Below are positions 1 through 8,903 of a DNA stretch of 64,000 nucleotides, in pieces. The notes beneath the pieces are model-generated. The model did no database searches. It was not told the DNA's origin and worked only from the letters and a program-made list of their open reading frames with translations. The translations under genes were made by a program, and so were the position numbers. The stretch comes from Frankia alni ACN14a (GTDB taxonomy: Bacteria; Actinomycetota; Actinomycetes; Frankiales; Frankiaceae). Where the stretch lies: positions 1,668,962 through 1,732,961 of the forward strand of contig NC_008278.1 in the NCBI RefSeq assembly GCF_000058485.1, in the 5' to 3' direction. Each line of letters starts with the position of its first letter. Positions within the stretch are counted from its first letter, which is position 1.

Positions 1-231
1 CGCCTCCGGCCCGATGGCCTGCACCGCGGCCCACAGGTGCTGCGGGCCGGCGGTGGGGGTGACGTCGGTGATCAGGACGCCGCGGAAGGGCTGCCGCCAG
101 CGGCCGTCGTCGAGGCGCCGGCGGATCTCGGTGCGGGGGAGGCCGGCGGCGACCGCGTCGCGGATCGTGATCACGCCGGCCTGCGGTGTGGCGATCTCCT
201 GCCAGGAGAGTCGGCCAGGGTTATGGGCCAT
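1..231 (-). CDS. AbiEi-like/DUF559-family protein, 5' part only
   Basis: Reading leftward from ATG at 231, 77 codons stay open to the window edge, so the C-terminus is not visible. The segment AGVITIRDAVAAGLPRTEI followed by an RRRLDDGRW stretch is the winged-helix pattern of the N-terminal domain of AbiEi-type antitoxin-like proteins, in which residues recognise an operator or partner RNA/DNA. In actinobacteria this domain usually precedes a DUF559 nuclease-like domain, as it does in the gene at 30098-31102 of this window. No AbiEii toxin partner can be seen because the neighbour on the start side is unrelated. The 100-bp upstream stretch is markedly AT-rich for this genome and contains TGTGGATAA (282-290), a DnaA-box-like word. 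The family call is fair; the function is not established. Confidence 0.6.
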   Translation of the reverse strand, partial: MAHNPGRLSWQEIATPQAGVITIRDAVAAGLPRTEIRRRLDDGRWRQPFRGVLITDVTPTAGPQHLWAAVQAIGPEA

Positions 232-329
232 GAGAAGACGATGACGGTTGTTCTTCTGTTGGGCCAGCGTCTTTTTCCAATTGTGGATAACTACTTGAAG
301 CACCTAGCTGTTCACGGAATGTCGACTAT

Positions 330-2741
330 TCACGCAGGGTTCGGCGGCTGCTCGCCGAGGCGCCGCCGGCCCCTGCGCGGCGGCCGCCCGTCGTCGCGCG
401 GCCGCCCGTCGGCCGGTGGGTCCGCCACGGGCCGCCCGTACCCGCCAGCCGGCGGGTACGGGCCTGGCGCCGGCTGCTCGCCGATCGGCACCCAGCCGCC
501 GGTCATCCTCCCGGGGCCGGGGCCGGCGGGTGCGGGGCCGGTGGGGGGGCCGGGCCGCGGGGACGGTGGGGCCAGCCGGTAGGCCGACTCCTGCGCGGCC
601 GCAGCGAGGTCCGGGTAGGTCCCGGACGTCGCGGTGGCGATTGGACGCGGCCGGGCCCCGTCCGTCCGGCCCGCCCACCCCCCGACCGGAAGCTGCGCCG
701 ACGGGGCGGCGGGCACGGCGAGGCGAACCGCACCCGGCGCCCGGCCGGCCGGCTGCGCCCCCGCGGCCCCGGCCGCACCCCGGGCCGACCAGCGGTCCAC
801 CGGTGAGACCCGGGGCAGCAGCACCGTGCCGGGATTGCAGTCGCCCGGAGTCACCCGGCCCGGCCCGTCGACCGGGCTGATGAGCAGGAAGGCGGTGGTC
901 GGCAGGGTCTGCACGGTGGTGGGCTCGATGAGGAACTCGTACACCCGCTGGGTGGTGCTGCCGTCGTTCGTCGAGTCGCTGACCGACGTGTTCGTCGTGC
1001 GCTGCCAGGTCTGCGAGCGTGACGTCGTCACGGACTCCTGCCAGCCGGTGTTCGTCGAGGTGTTCTGCAGCCAGGGCAGCAGGCGGGTGCGGTCGTAGGT
1101 CCGGCTCGACCCGCCGCTGGTGCCGGTGGTGTCCGAGGTGCCGTCGGAGTAGCCGACGCTGTCGCTGTCGCCGGTGGTGAAGCTCCGCCCGACCTGCGTG
1201 GTCACCTGGGACATGACGAACCTGTGACCGCGGCCGATGAACTCCGCCGCGGTCGTCGCGTCCTTGCCGTTGCCGAGCCGCATGATGATCGTTGACCCGC
1301 CCTGGCTGCCCAGGACCCGTTCGGCGTCGTCGGCGAGGCGCTCGAAGAGGAGCACGAGGCGCACCCCGGCGATCTCGGCGTGCCGGGCGAGGCCGCCCAG
1401 CACCGGTCGACCGAGATGGTCCGCGCCGGCGACGACGAGCATGTCCCGCCCGGCGGCGGGGGCGAGCTCGCGGCGGCGGAGCTGGTGGAGCACCGCCTGG
1501 ATGACCAGCCGGTCGGCGAGCTCCTTGTGGTGCGTCGACGACGTGCGGCTGGAGGTCGCCAGCACCCGCAGCCCCTGGACCGGCCACCAGGTGGCCAGCC
1601 GGCGCAGACCCCCGGCACCCCGGCCGCCGCCCACAGCCGCCCGCGCGGCGGCCGCGGCCGAGGCGTCCGGCGGGCAGAGTGCCTCCAGCGAGGAACGCAG
1701 GTACCGCAGCTCGTCGGGGATCCGTTCGCCGCGGCCGAAGGCGTTCATCCGGCCGACGAGCGCGCCGGCCTCGGCCGTCGACAACGCCGCGGCCGCCGTG
1801 CCGTCGTCGAGACCCTCCAGCACGCGCAGGCCCTCGGCCAGCCGGCGGAAGGTCAGCCGCTCGCCGAGGACCTGACCCACCGTGGTCACCAGGTCGGCGT
1901 GCAGCGCCCGCCGGTGATGGTCCTGATCGCCCTCGCGGGTCGGGCCGAAGGCGTCCGCGACGAGCTCACCGGCCTCCCGCGGGCCGAGCCCGTCGAGCAG
2001 CGCGACCTCGTCGAGCTGGCCGGGCAGGTCCCAGGACTCGACCGGCCAGCGGGCCTGCCCGGCCAGCCGCGCCAACCCGCCGCCGACCGTCCGCTCGCTC
2101 AGGTCCACCAGCAGGATGCCGGTGCCGCCGGTGAGCACCGAGCAGCCGGCGGTGGCCAACAGACTGGCCCAGCCGTTGCCGTCACCGCCGAAGACGTCGA
2201 CCCGCGGGGTCGCGGCCGGCGTCACGATGGGGAAGAAGGCGCTGGCGGCCTCCCGGCGCCGCTCGTCGGCCCGGATGTGCGCGTCGATCTCGGCCTGCCA
2301 GGAGACCACCGCCTGCTCGTGGGCGGCGCGAGCGCTCGCCGTCGCCGTCACCGTCCGGCGGCGGGCGCGCACCAACTGGCGATGGCGCACCAGTGGAGCC
2401 AGGCCGGCGAGCAGCGCGAGGGCGAACCCGGCCGGCACGAAGAACAGCCCGCCCTCGGACGCCAGCAGAAGCCCAAGGACGACGAAGGCCCCGGGCACCG
2501 GCAGCCGCTTCCACAGCGCCCGGATCGACCGGCTCCGCCGGGCGGCCAGCTCGGCCAGGTCGGGCAGCGCCGGTGGCGTCCAGACGGGGCGATCGTCGGC
2601 GAGCGGGCTCGGCGTCGCCGGGCCGCCGTCGACGAACTCCCACCCCCAGCGTTCCCGCGGGACGAACAGCCCCTGGATGAGCTGGGCCTCCGCCGCCGTC
2701 AGGGCTGCGCCCCCCATCGTGACCCCCGCCAGTCGCGTCAT
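330..2741 (-). CDS. Large membrane-anchored protein with degenerate TraG/VirD4-like ATPase fold
   Basis: 803 aa from ATG 2741; an ATG 117 bp further upstream is in frame, but the extension looks non-conserved. Two adjacent hydrophobic helices lie near residues 80-120 (AFVVLGLLLASEG and the following stretch), so the protein is probably an inner-membrane anchor with a large cytoplasmic part. Around residue 190 there is a glycine-rich loop with GGTGILLVDLSE where a P-loop would sit, but no GKS/T. Around residue 430, DMLVVAGADHL resembles a Walker B strand, and the later FIGRGHRFVMSQVT block resembles the end of the TraG/VirD4-HerA motor domain. A Ser/Thr-rich stretch and a long Pro/Gly-rich tail follow. 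It is probably the partner of the HerA-like ATPase at 4156-7443. A degenerate, non-hydrolysing motor subunit is an inference; it could equally be an unrelated conserved hypothetical. Confidence 0.6.
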   Translation of the reverse strand: MTRLAGVTMGGAALTAAEAQLIQGLFVPRERWGWEFVDGGPATPSPLADDRPVWTPPALPDLAELAARRSRSIRALWKRLPVPGAFVVLGLLLASEGGLFFVPAGFALALLAGLAPLVRHRQLVRARRRTVTATASARAAHEQAVVSWQAEIDAHIRADERRREAASAFFPIVTPAATPRVDVFGGDGNGWASLLATAGCSVLTGGTGILLVDLSERTVGGGLARLAGQARWPVESWDLPGQLDEVALLDGLGPREAGELVADAFGPTREGDQDHHRRALHADLVTTVGQVLGERLTFRRLAEGLRVLEGLDDGTAAAALSTAEAGALVGRMNAFGRGERIPDELRYLRSSLEALCPPDASAAAAARAAVGGGRGAGGLRRLATWWPVQGLRVLATSSRTSSTHHKELADRLVIQAVLHQLRRRELAPAAGRDMLVVAGADHLGRPVLGGLARHAEIAGVRLVLLFERLADDAERVLGSQGGSTIIMRLGNGKDATTAAEFIGRGHRFVMSQVTTQVGRSFTTGDSDSVGYSDGTSDTTGTSGGSSRTYDRTRLLPWLQNTSTNTGWQESVTTSRSQTWQRTTNTSVSDSTNDGSTTQRVYEFLIEPTTVQTLPTTAFLLISPVDGPGRVTPGDCNPGTVLLPRVSPVDRWSARGAAGAAGAQPAGRAPGAVRLAVPAAPSAQLPVGGWAGRTDGARPRPIATATSGTYPDLAAAAQESAYRLAPPSPRPGPPTGPAPAGPGPGRMTGGWVPIGEQPAPGPYPPAGGYGRPVADPPADGRPRDDGRPPRRGRRRLGEQPPNPA

Positions 2742-3155
2742 CGTCGGACCTGGCCCGCCAGCCCGACGCCGCCCGGCCTGCGGCGGCGCCGTCGACGGCG
2801 AGCACAGCGCGTGGCGAACCTCGGTCCCTCCGTCTCCAGTATGGCGCCTGGTGTCCACTCTGTCGCGTTCTGCGCCGGCCCTCGCCGGAGGGCCGGTCGG
2901 TCGCCCGCGTGCCTAGACCGGCTGGTTCGTACGCCCCAGGGAACGGCCGGCGCGAAGCGGCCCGCGGCCCGCGGCCCGCGGCCCGCGGGCTGTCGGCTTC
3001 CCGACAGCCCGTCGCCGGCTCGGAGCCGTTGCCGCAGGCCACCTGGTGCCAGCCCGGTCGGGCCCGGCGTGGGGCGTCGGTGAGATCCGCCGATGCGGCC
3101 AGCCACGAGCGCGAACCTTTCTAGGCTCGCCTCGACATCGAACGGGGGATGGCTG
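2742..3155. promoter_or_regulatory. Divergent intergenic region with strong hairpin
   Basis: This gap separates the divergent starts of the membrane ATPase-like gene and the lipoprotein gene and must hold both promoters; I cannot place them with confidence. It contains four tandem GGCCCGC units (about 2959-2987) running directly into a perfect 11-bp hairpin (2986-2996 with 3001-3011, arms CGGGCTGTCGG/CCGACAGCCCG, loop CTTC). There is no T-run, so as a terminator it would be of the U-less actinobacterial kind. Such a hairpin between two start sites is odd, because neither flanking gene needs a terminator there. Confidence 0.5.
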
Positions 3156-4139
3156 ATGGTGCGGGACGGCCGGCGGGTTGTCGGGATCGGTGTCGTCGTG
3201 GTGGCGCTGCTGGGGACGGCAGCCGCCTGCGGAGGGGGCGACGGGGCCACGGGCGTACCGACCGCCTCCGCCGGCACGATCGCGCCCGCGCCGCTACCGC
3301 GCCCCGCGCCCACGCCGACCGGCGTCGCCCCCGAGGCCTACCAGCAGGTGCTGACGGGCGTGGACGCCGCGCTCACCCCGGATCTCGCCGCGGTGTCGGG
3401 CGCCCAGACGCCGACCGATCTGGCCGGGGCGCTGCGCACGGCCGAGACGGACCTGACGACCCAGCGCACGACCCTGGCCGGCACCGACCCGCCGGTGCCG
3501 GCGCGCGCCGCGCACGGGCAGCTCGTCGCCGCACTGGTCGCGCTCGGCGCCGACCTGGACAGCCTGCGCGCCGACGCCGACCGGCAGGTGGTGTGCACCG
3601 GCAGCTCGGGCGGGCGGCGAGCGTCGGCCGGCAACGGCGCGCACCTGACCCGGCTGGCCGTCGCGGCGCTCGCGGCGGCGGACCCGGCCCACCCGTACCG
3701 GGTCGGCGCGTTCCTGCCGACCGGCGAGCCGGACCAGACCCGGCGGCCGGACAACGGCAGCGTCGGCCCCGGCCGGCGCGGCGGCTACGGCAAGGTCACC
3801 GTCGAGGCGCCGCCGTCCCAGGACGCCGTGGTCAAGCTGACCGAGGGCGGCGCGAGGGTGCGCAACATCTTCGTACGGGCCGGCAGCAGCACGACCGTCG
3901 ACGGGCTGCCCGACGGTCACTTCGACGTCTTCTACACCCTCGGCGAGGACTGGGACACCGACGCCGCCCGGTTCACCCGCAGGTGCTCGTTCAACAAGTT
4001 CGACAGCGGCGTGGACTTCTCGACCCGGCACCTGTCGACGTCGATCGAGTACACGACGTACCAGCTCACCCTGTTCGACGTGGCCGGAGGCAACGCCACG
4101 AGCGTGCCGGTCCCGGTGGCGGACTTCCCCGGCTCCTGA
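3156..4139 (+). CDS. Secreted lipoprotein of unknown function
   Basis: 327 aa. ATG 3156 is chosen because a GGGGG-type ribosome site lies 8 nt upstream and the signal sequence begins directly after it. MVRDGRR is followed by a hydrophobic core and a lipobox ending TAAAC, so the mature protein should be attached to the outer face of the membrane through Cys. A Pro/Thr-rich linker follows, then a helical region around residues 60-140 (repeated AL/LR spacing), then a beta-rich C-terminal half with one Cys pair candidate (VCTG, RRCSF) and repeated aromatic strands (YEY/TTYQLTLFDV). It lies on the opposite strand, exactly between the two ATPase-like genes. I do not recognise the family; a sensor or surface partner of the flanking motor proteins is only a guess. 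Confidence 0.7.
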   Translation: MVRDGRRVVGIGVVVVALLGTAAACGGGDGATGVPTASAGTIAPAPLPRPAPTPTGVAPEAYQQVLTGVDAALTPDLAAVSGAQTPTDLAGALRTAETDLTTQRTTLAGTDPPVPARAAHGQLVAALVALGADLDSLRADADRQVVCTGSSGGRRASAGNGAHLTRLAVAALAAADPAHPYRVGAFLPTGEPDQTRRPDNGSVGPGRRGGYGKVTVEAPPSQDAVVKLTEGGARVRNIFVRAGSSTTVDGLPDGHFDVFYTLGEDWDTDAARFTRRCSFNKFDSGVDFSTRHLSTSIEYTTYQLTLFDVAGGNATSVPVPVADFPGS

Positions 4140-4155
4140 TGACCCGGCCACGCGC

Positions 4156-7100
4156 TCACCGGCCGGCCGCGGCTGATTCCGGCGCCTCGGGCCCGGCCAG
4201 CGGCCCGCCGGGGCCCGTCTCGACGAGGTTGGCGATCTGGTCGACCAGGTCCGTCAGGCCGGGCCCGGCGCAGGCGTGCTCCAGCGCGATCGCGACGGCC
4301 CCGGCGTCCGTCCCGCCGGCGAGTTCGCGCACCGCGTCGACCAGCCCGCTCGCCGTCACGTCGCCGACGCTGACCTGGTCCTCGCCGCCCGCGTACACCG
4401 GGCTGGCGCGCAGCCAGGCGAGCTGCTCGCCGATCGTGGCGCCGGCGACGGCCAGGCCGCGGTCCTGCCAGGACGCGGTCAGCGGATGCGGGCCCGCGTC
4501 CGGACCCTGCCGGCGCACGGCCTCGCCGAGCGCCAGCCGGACGTCCTGCCAGCGGTAGACGCCCGCGGTGAACCGCCGGGAGTCCACCGGTGCGTCGGCG
4601 GACGCGGACGGCCCGACCAGCAGTCGGCGCAGCGTGGCGCGCAGCGCGGCGGCGAAGTCGTCCGCGTCGACGGACGGGCGCAACAGCCGGGCGCGGGCGT
4701 CGGTGGCCCGGTCGGTGGCGTGCGCGAGCAGGCAGTCGAGCCGCCGCGGCGGCTGCGCGGCCAGCATCGCGCGCAGCGCCGGCGAGGGGGCGAACGGCGC
4801 GAGTCCCAGCACGTGCGCGAAGCCCATCACCTGGTGGGCCGCGACCGCCTCGACCCAGAGCACCAGCCGGGCGTCGTCGGCGGCCAGGGCCGCGGTCTCG
4901 GTCTCCTCCAGGGTGCACGCCCGCCCGACGGCGCACGCCGCGCCGCAGTGCAGGCTGCGCCGGCCGGCCAGCGGGACCCGGTCGTACCGGGCGAGGTGCG
5001 GCGACTCCCGGGCGTCGCCGGCGACCATCCGGGCCAGCACCGGGCGGTCCATGCCGTCCACGCTGACGGCGGCCACCCCGGCCGGCAGCGCCACGACGGC
5101 CTCGGACTGCTCCGGGCGCAGGTTCATCGTGGCACCGACGGCCTCTCGGTCGTCGGCGGCGGGCAGCCGGTGCATCACCTTCAGCGCGGTGTTCTTGATG
5201 ACGTCGGGCAGGATCTTCGCCGGGATCTGCTCCACGACGACGAGGCCCTCGCCGTAGGCGCGGATCTCGGCGAGCAGGGAGGCGAACAGCTCCACCGCGG
5301 CCGCGGCCGGCCCGTCGGTGACGTTCTTGAGCAGCCGGTGCGCCTCCTCGACGACGAGGACGTGGCGCAGCCCGCCGGCGCCGGCCGCCCCGAACCGCAC
5401 CCGCAGGTGCTCGACGATGCGGATGAGCACCGCCCCGAGCAGGAACGCCTTGTCCTGGTCGCTGGTGATGTCCTCAAGCTCGATGACGACGTTGCGGGTC
5501 AGCAGGGCGCCGATGTCGATGGGATGGCCGCCCTCGAAGAACCGCCCCGGGCTGCCCTCCCGCAGGCTGCCGATGCGGACGTCGACGAACCCGCGGACGT
5601 CGGCAGTGACCTCCGCCCCGTAGCCGATGTTCTCGACCACCCTGGCGGCGGTTCGCTGCAGGTCGCCGAGGGTCGGGTAGCGCCGCCGAACCTCGACGGG
5701 GTCGTCCGCGTCCGGCCCGTAGACGCGAAACCGCGGCCGGTACGGCGGCTCGGGCCGGTCGAGTACCAGGTTCCACCCCAGGTCCCGGTAGCAGACGGTG
5801 AGCGCCCGGGCCAGGACCTGGGGGAACGGCTCGTGCGCCTCGAACGCGGCGAGGAACAGCGCGCGGACCAGGTCGAGGTGGCTCTGCAGCGGGAAGCCGG
5901 CCTCCGGCTCCAACGGGTTCAGCGACGCCGGCGCCGCGTCCAGCCGGCCCGGCCGGATGACGAGCACCTCACCCGGCCGCGCGGCATCCCCGACGTCCGG
6001 CGGTCCGGCCAGGTCGGCCAGCCGGCCCGCCATCCGCGCGTACTCCGCCTTCGCCGGCTCCAGCACCAGCCACGGCACCGGCGCCGGGGCGCGGGCCAAC
6101 GACTCCAACAGCGACCGGACGGTCTGCGACTTGCCGGAGCCGGTGGCTCCGCAGACGAACGCGTGCCGGTTGAGCGTGGACCGGGGGACGGCGAGCGTGC
6201 CGGCCGGCGACCAGCCGGCGTCGAGGACGTCACCGAGCCGCACCGCCCCGGGGGCGCCGCGGGGATCCGCGGGCCCGCTGCCGTCCGGGCCCTCCGGCGT
6301 CACGTCGAACGTGTGCGGGGTGATGAGCGTGATGCCCGGAAGTTCCCGGCCGGGCGGTCGGGCCAGCGCCGCGAGCAGCTCGGCGCCGGCCCGGAACGGG
6401 CTGCGCTCCGCCCCGTCCGCGGGATCCGCCGGCCGCGGCGCCCGGGCGCCGGCGAACGACGTCGCGGGGCCCAGCGGGCGCAGCGTGTAGGGCAGCTCGT
6501 CGAGATCGCTGGAGCTGCACAGCAGCGCCGCCAGGGAGAACGCGCCGGCCCTGCTGGCCCCGCCGACGAGGATCTCGACGTCCCACATCCCGCTGGCCGC
6601 GGCGCGGCCGAGTTCCCGGTGGCGGCGCTCGGCCCGTTCCAGGTCGAGCCGGGCGTCCTGGTCGTGCTCGCGCAGGCGCAGCGCGGGGATGCTCCGGGCG
6701 AGGGCGTCGCGTTCCTCGGCGAGGCGGTGCGGTGTGACCGGCCAGGCGAGCACCAGCCAGGCGAACGGGCCGACGAGATGGGCGGCGTAGTCGTCGAACG
6801 AGCCGCGCCGCGCGCCGGCCGGAGGCTGGCTGCCGCCCTCCCCGCCCGGTCCGGGCGCCCACAACGCGTCCGGGCTGCCGCCGCAGCGCAGCCAGTACGG
6901 GAAACGGGCGAGGTCGTCGAGGACGGCACCGGGCGCCAGCGCGACGGCCGTCGACCCGGGTGGATACAACAGCGGGGCCGGTCCGGCCGCCCGCGGCGCC
7001 GACGCGGGCCGGGGGCGGGCGGACCGAGGCGGCCGGGGAAGCGGCGGGAGTGGCGGCAGCCCGCCGTCCTGCGAGCCCGGCCATGCGTCGCCCGGCGGCA

Positions 7101-7443
7101 GGCCGCCGCCCTCGGGCCATCCGTCGGGGCCGTCGAGGGGCGGCGGGCCGATCGGGGATGGCGGGCCGATCGGGGATGGCGGGGCGGCCGCGGCCGCCGG
7201 GATGGTGCCCGGGGGAAAGTAGGGCCGGCCGCCGGCGAGGAAGCGGATGTGGGCCTCGCCCGGCCCGCGCAGCCAGGCGACGGCGACGCCCGGCGCGGCC
7301 GGGCTGGGGCCGAGCGAGGTCAGCTCGGCGTGCGCGCCCACGAGCGCGGCGAACAGCGCGGGCGGGACGGGATCGGGACGGTCGGTCCCCTCCGGGCGCC
7401 GCGGAGTGGCCAGGATGCGGTGGAACTGGAAGCCGTCGAGCAC
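4156..7443 (-). CDS. HerA/DUF87-type P-loop ATPase
   Basis: 1095 aa from GTG 7443. The frame stays open to a TTG at 7590, but residues after GTG (VLDGFQFHRILATPRRP) look like a natural start. The N-terminal 350 residues are Pro/Gly-rich and probably hold a beta-barrel-like HAS region. The motor has Walker A GATGSGKSQTVRSLL near residue 440, an EPAKAEYARM segment typical of HerA-like ATPases, Walker B HVLVVEEAH followed by RLLKNV, and VVVEQIPAKILPDVIKNT, the sensor/arginine-finger region. HerA-family enzymes form hexamers that pump DNA and often work with NurA nucleases; larger versions occur in defence systems. No NurA is seen. A Cys-containing segment lies near residue 790 (two Cys three residues apart). 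The likely partner is the membrane protein at 330-2741. Confidence 0.85.
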   Translation of the reverse strand: MLDGFQFHRILATPRRPEGTDRPDPVPPALFAALVGAHAELTSLGPSPAAPGVAVAWLRGPGEAHIRFLAGGRPYFPPGTIPAAAAAPPSPIGPPSPIGPPPLDGPDGWPEGGGLPPGDAWPGSQDGGLPPLPPLPRPPRSARPRPASAPRAAGPAPLLYPPGSTAVALAPGAVLDDLARFPYWLRCGGSPDALWAPGPGGEGGSQPPAGARRGSFDDYAAHLVGPFAWLVLAWPVTPHRLAEERDALARSIPALRLREHDQDARLDLERAERRHRELGRAAASGMWDVEILVGGASRAGAFSLAALLCSSSDLDELPYTLRPLGPATSFAGARAPRPADPADGAERSPFRAGAELLAALARPPGRELPGITLITPHTFDVTPEGPDGSGPADPRGAPGAVRLGDVLDAGWSPAGTLAVPRSTLNRHAFVCGATGSGKSQTVRSLLESLARAPAPVPWLVLEPAKAEYARMAGRLADLAGPPDVGDAARPGEVLVIRPGRLDAAPASLNPLEPEAGFPLQSHLDLVRALFLAAFEAHEPFPQVLARALTVCYRDLGWNLVLDRPEPPYRPRFRVYGPDADDPVEVRRRYPTLGDLQRTAARVVENIGYGAEVTADVRGFVDVRIGSLREGSPGRFFEGGHPIDIGALLTRNVVIELEDITSDQDKAFLLGAVLIRIVEHLRVRFGAAGAGGLRHVLVVEEAHRLLKNVTDGPAAAAVELFASLLAEIRAYGEGLVVVEQIPAKILPDVIKNTALKVMHRLPAADDREAVGATMNLRPEQSEAVVALPAGVAAVSVDGMDRPVLARMVAGDARESPHLARYDRVPLAGRRSLHCGAACAVGRACTLEETETAALAADDARLVLWVEAVAAHQVMGFAHVLGLAPFAPSPALRAMLAAQPPRRLDCLLAHATDRATDARARLLRPSVDADDFAAALRATLRRLLVGPSASADAPVDSRRFTAGVYRWQDVRLALGEAVRRQGPDAGPHPLTASWQDRGLAVAGATIGEQLAWLRASPVYAGGEDQVSVGDVTASGLVDAVRELAGGTDAGAVAIALEHACAGPGLTDLVDQIANLVETGPGGPLAGPEAPESAAAGR

Positions 7444-8008
7444 GATCGTCGGGCCTGATTCGGTGGGGGCCCGAGCGATGGCGGGCCGGGTCGGTGGCTG
7501 CCGAGGGCGGTGCCGCGAGCTGATGCGCGCACTGCGGTGCGGTGCGGTGCGCACGCTTTGTCGCGGTGGAATGACCAGAACGTACCGCAATCGACTCTGC
7601 GCATCTCGGAGCCGCGTCTATCGGCGACGGGCGTAACCCGGTCGGGCGTGATCCAACGCTCGTCGTGGCCGTGGGGGGCGCGTGGATCGGCGGGTCCGTC
7701 CGGTGCTCTGCCTGCGTTCCGGGTGGGTTCGGGACCGCCCCGTGGGGGCGGCGTGGAGCAGTGCGTCGCGGATACGGACGATCCGTCCGGGGTGCATTCC
7801 CGATGTCACCCAGCGTTCGGGTGTTGTGGCTGGATGACGGGGGCAGTCCACCGGGGTACCCCACCGAAGCGCGGGAGGCGATCCGTATCGTCGTGACCGG
7901 TGCGCCCTGGTCGCACCCCGGTGGCGCGGGCGCGGTCGCCGCCGGGAGCGTCGGCTCTCGACAGCGCGACGCCGTCCCGCCCGCGGCGTCGTTCCGGAGG
8001 CCGCAGAC
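7444..8008. other. Divergent intergenic region
   Basis: This stretch separates the HerA-like gene and the L,D-transpeptidase gene, which diverge. Only overlapping shadow reading frames with arginine- and proline-rich translations are present. The last part before 8009 contains the ribosome site GGAGG (about 7996-8000). Promoters for both directions are expected, but I could not identify convincing -10/-35 pairs. Confidence 0.4.
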
Positions 8009-8878
8009 ATGGCCGATCACCGCAGCAGGCCTCACCGAATCCGGCCGCGCGCGGGCTCCGTGCGCGGCCGGTCGGTCGCCGTCGGCGTCGCGGCTGCCGG
8101 CGTGACTCTGGTCGTGGGCGCCGCGGGCGCCGTCCACTTCGGCGGTCCCGGCTCGGAGCGGGACGCGGGGTCGTCGGCGTCGGCCACCGCCTCGGCCGGG
8201 TCGACGCCCCTGGCGGCGGGCGCGCAGCCGGTGCGGCCGAGCCGGGTCGAGGGCGCGAACGGCGCGGCGGGGGCCCCGGGCGCGATCCCCGGTATCGGGC
8301 CGGTGATGTCGGCGAAGATTCCCCGGGACGCCCTTCAGGTGATCGTCGCCACCGGTGCCGACCGGGACGCGAACACCAACAACGTGACGCTGTGGCAGCG
8401 TGCGGACCCGGATGCCCCCTGGGAGCCGTTCGGTGCCCCGCTGACCGGGCGTAACGGCGCCAACGGGTGGACCTTCACCCACCGTGAGGGCGACCTGCGC
8501 AGCCCCATCGGGGTGTTCAGCCTGACGGCGGCCGGCGGCCGGTTGCCCGATCCGGGCACCGGCATGCCCTACGAGTACCGGCCGGCGTTCTACCGGACGG
8601 CGGCGCCGCAGGGGCAGCCGATGGCCGACGCTTTCAACTACGTCGTCGCCATCGACTACAACCGGCTGCCCGGGCTGCCCCCGTCGGACCCGACCCGGCC
8701 GTTGGGCGACCAGGTCGGCGGCGACATCTGGCTGCACGTCGACCATCGGTCGCCGACCCGGGGCTGCGTCGCCGTCGAGCAGGACGCGCTGACGTCGATC
8801 CTGCGCTGGCTGAAGCCCACCGCCCACCCCATGATCGTCATGGGTGACGTGGGTGATCTCGCCGCCGACACCACCTGA
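8009..8878 (+). CDS. L,D-transpeptidase-family (YkuD-like) cell-wall protein
   Basis: 289 aa from ATG 8009, preceded at 8 nt by GGAGG. One N-terminal hydrophobic segment (about residues 27-48) follows an Arg-rich stretch, so the protein is secreted or membrane-anchored. The C-terminal half carries the YkuD signature DIWLHVDHRSPTRGC: the His and the S/T-x-G-C catalytic cysteine are present. A preceding EGDLRSPIGVFSL segment is also typical of the fold. These enzymes make 3-3 cross-links between meso-diaminopimelate residues of peptidoglycan or attach proteins to it. The variant here is the short actinobacterial form without the Ig-like domains of mycobacterial Ldt enzymes. It stands alone and converges with gnd, sharing a hairpin with it. 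Confidence 0.85.
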   Translation: MADHRSRPHRIRPRAGSVRGRSVAVGVAAAGVTLVVGAAGAVHFGGPGSERDAGSSASATASAGSTPLAAGAQPVRPSRVEGANGAAGAPGAIPGIGPVMSAKIPRDALQVIVATGADRDANTNNVTLWQRADPDAPWEPFGAPLTGRNGANGWTFTHREGDLRSPIGVFSLTAAGGRLPDPGTGMPYEYRPAFYRTAAPQGQPMADAFNYVVAIDYNRLPGLPPSDPTRPLGDQVGGDIWLHVDHRSPTRGCVAVEQDALTSILRWLKPTAHPMIVMGDVGDLAADTT

Positions 8879-8885
8879 TCCGACC

Positions 8886-8903
8886 GGCCGGCCTCAGCCG
8901 GCC
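8886..8903. terminator. Bidirectional hairpin between L,D-transpeptidase gene and gnd
   Basis: A perfect 7-bp stem (GGCCGGC/GCCGGCC) with loop CTCA lies in the 15-bp gap between convergent stops and runs into the end of gnd. It has no T-tract. Position and symmetry suggest it ends transcription from both sides. Confidence 0.55.

Noticed and set aside
2986..3011. Hairpin as a standard intrinsic terminator
   Set aside because: No T-run and no gene ends nearby; kept as an unexplained structure instead.
304..3313. Several long reading frames on both strands overlapping the membrane-protein gene
   Set aside because: They are Arg/Pro/Ala-rich translations in shadow frames, as expected at this GC content, and show no recognisable motif.
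7665..8105. Open frame upstream of the L,D-transpeptidase gene
   Set aside because: It overlaps the better supported ATG 8009 gene and has shadow-like composition with no motif.
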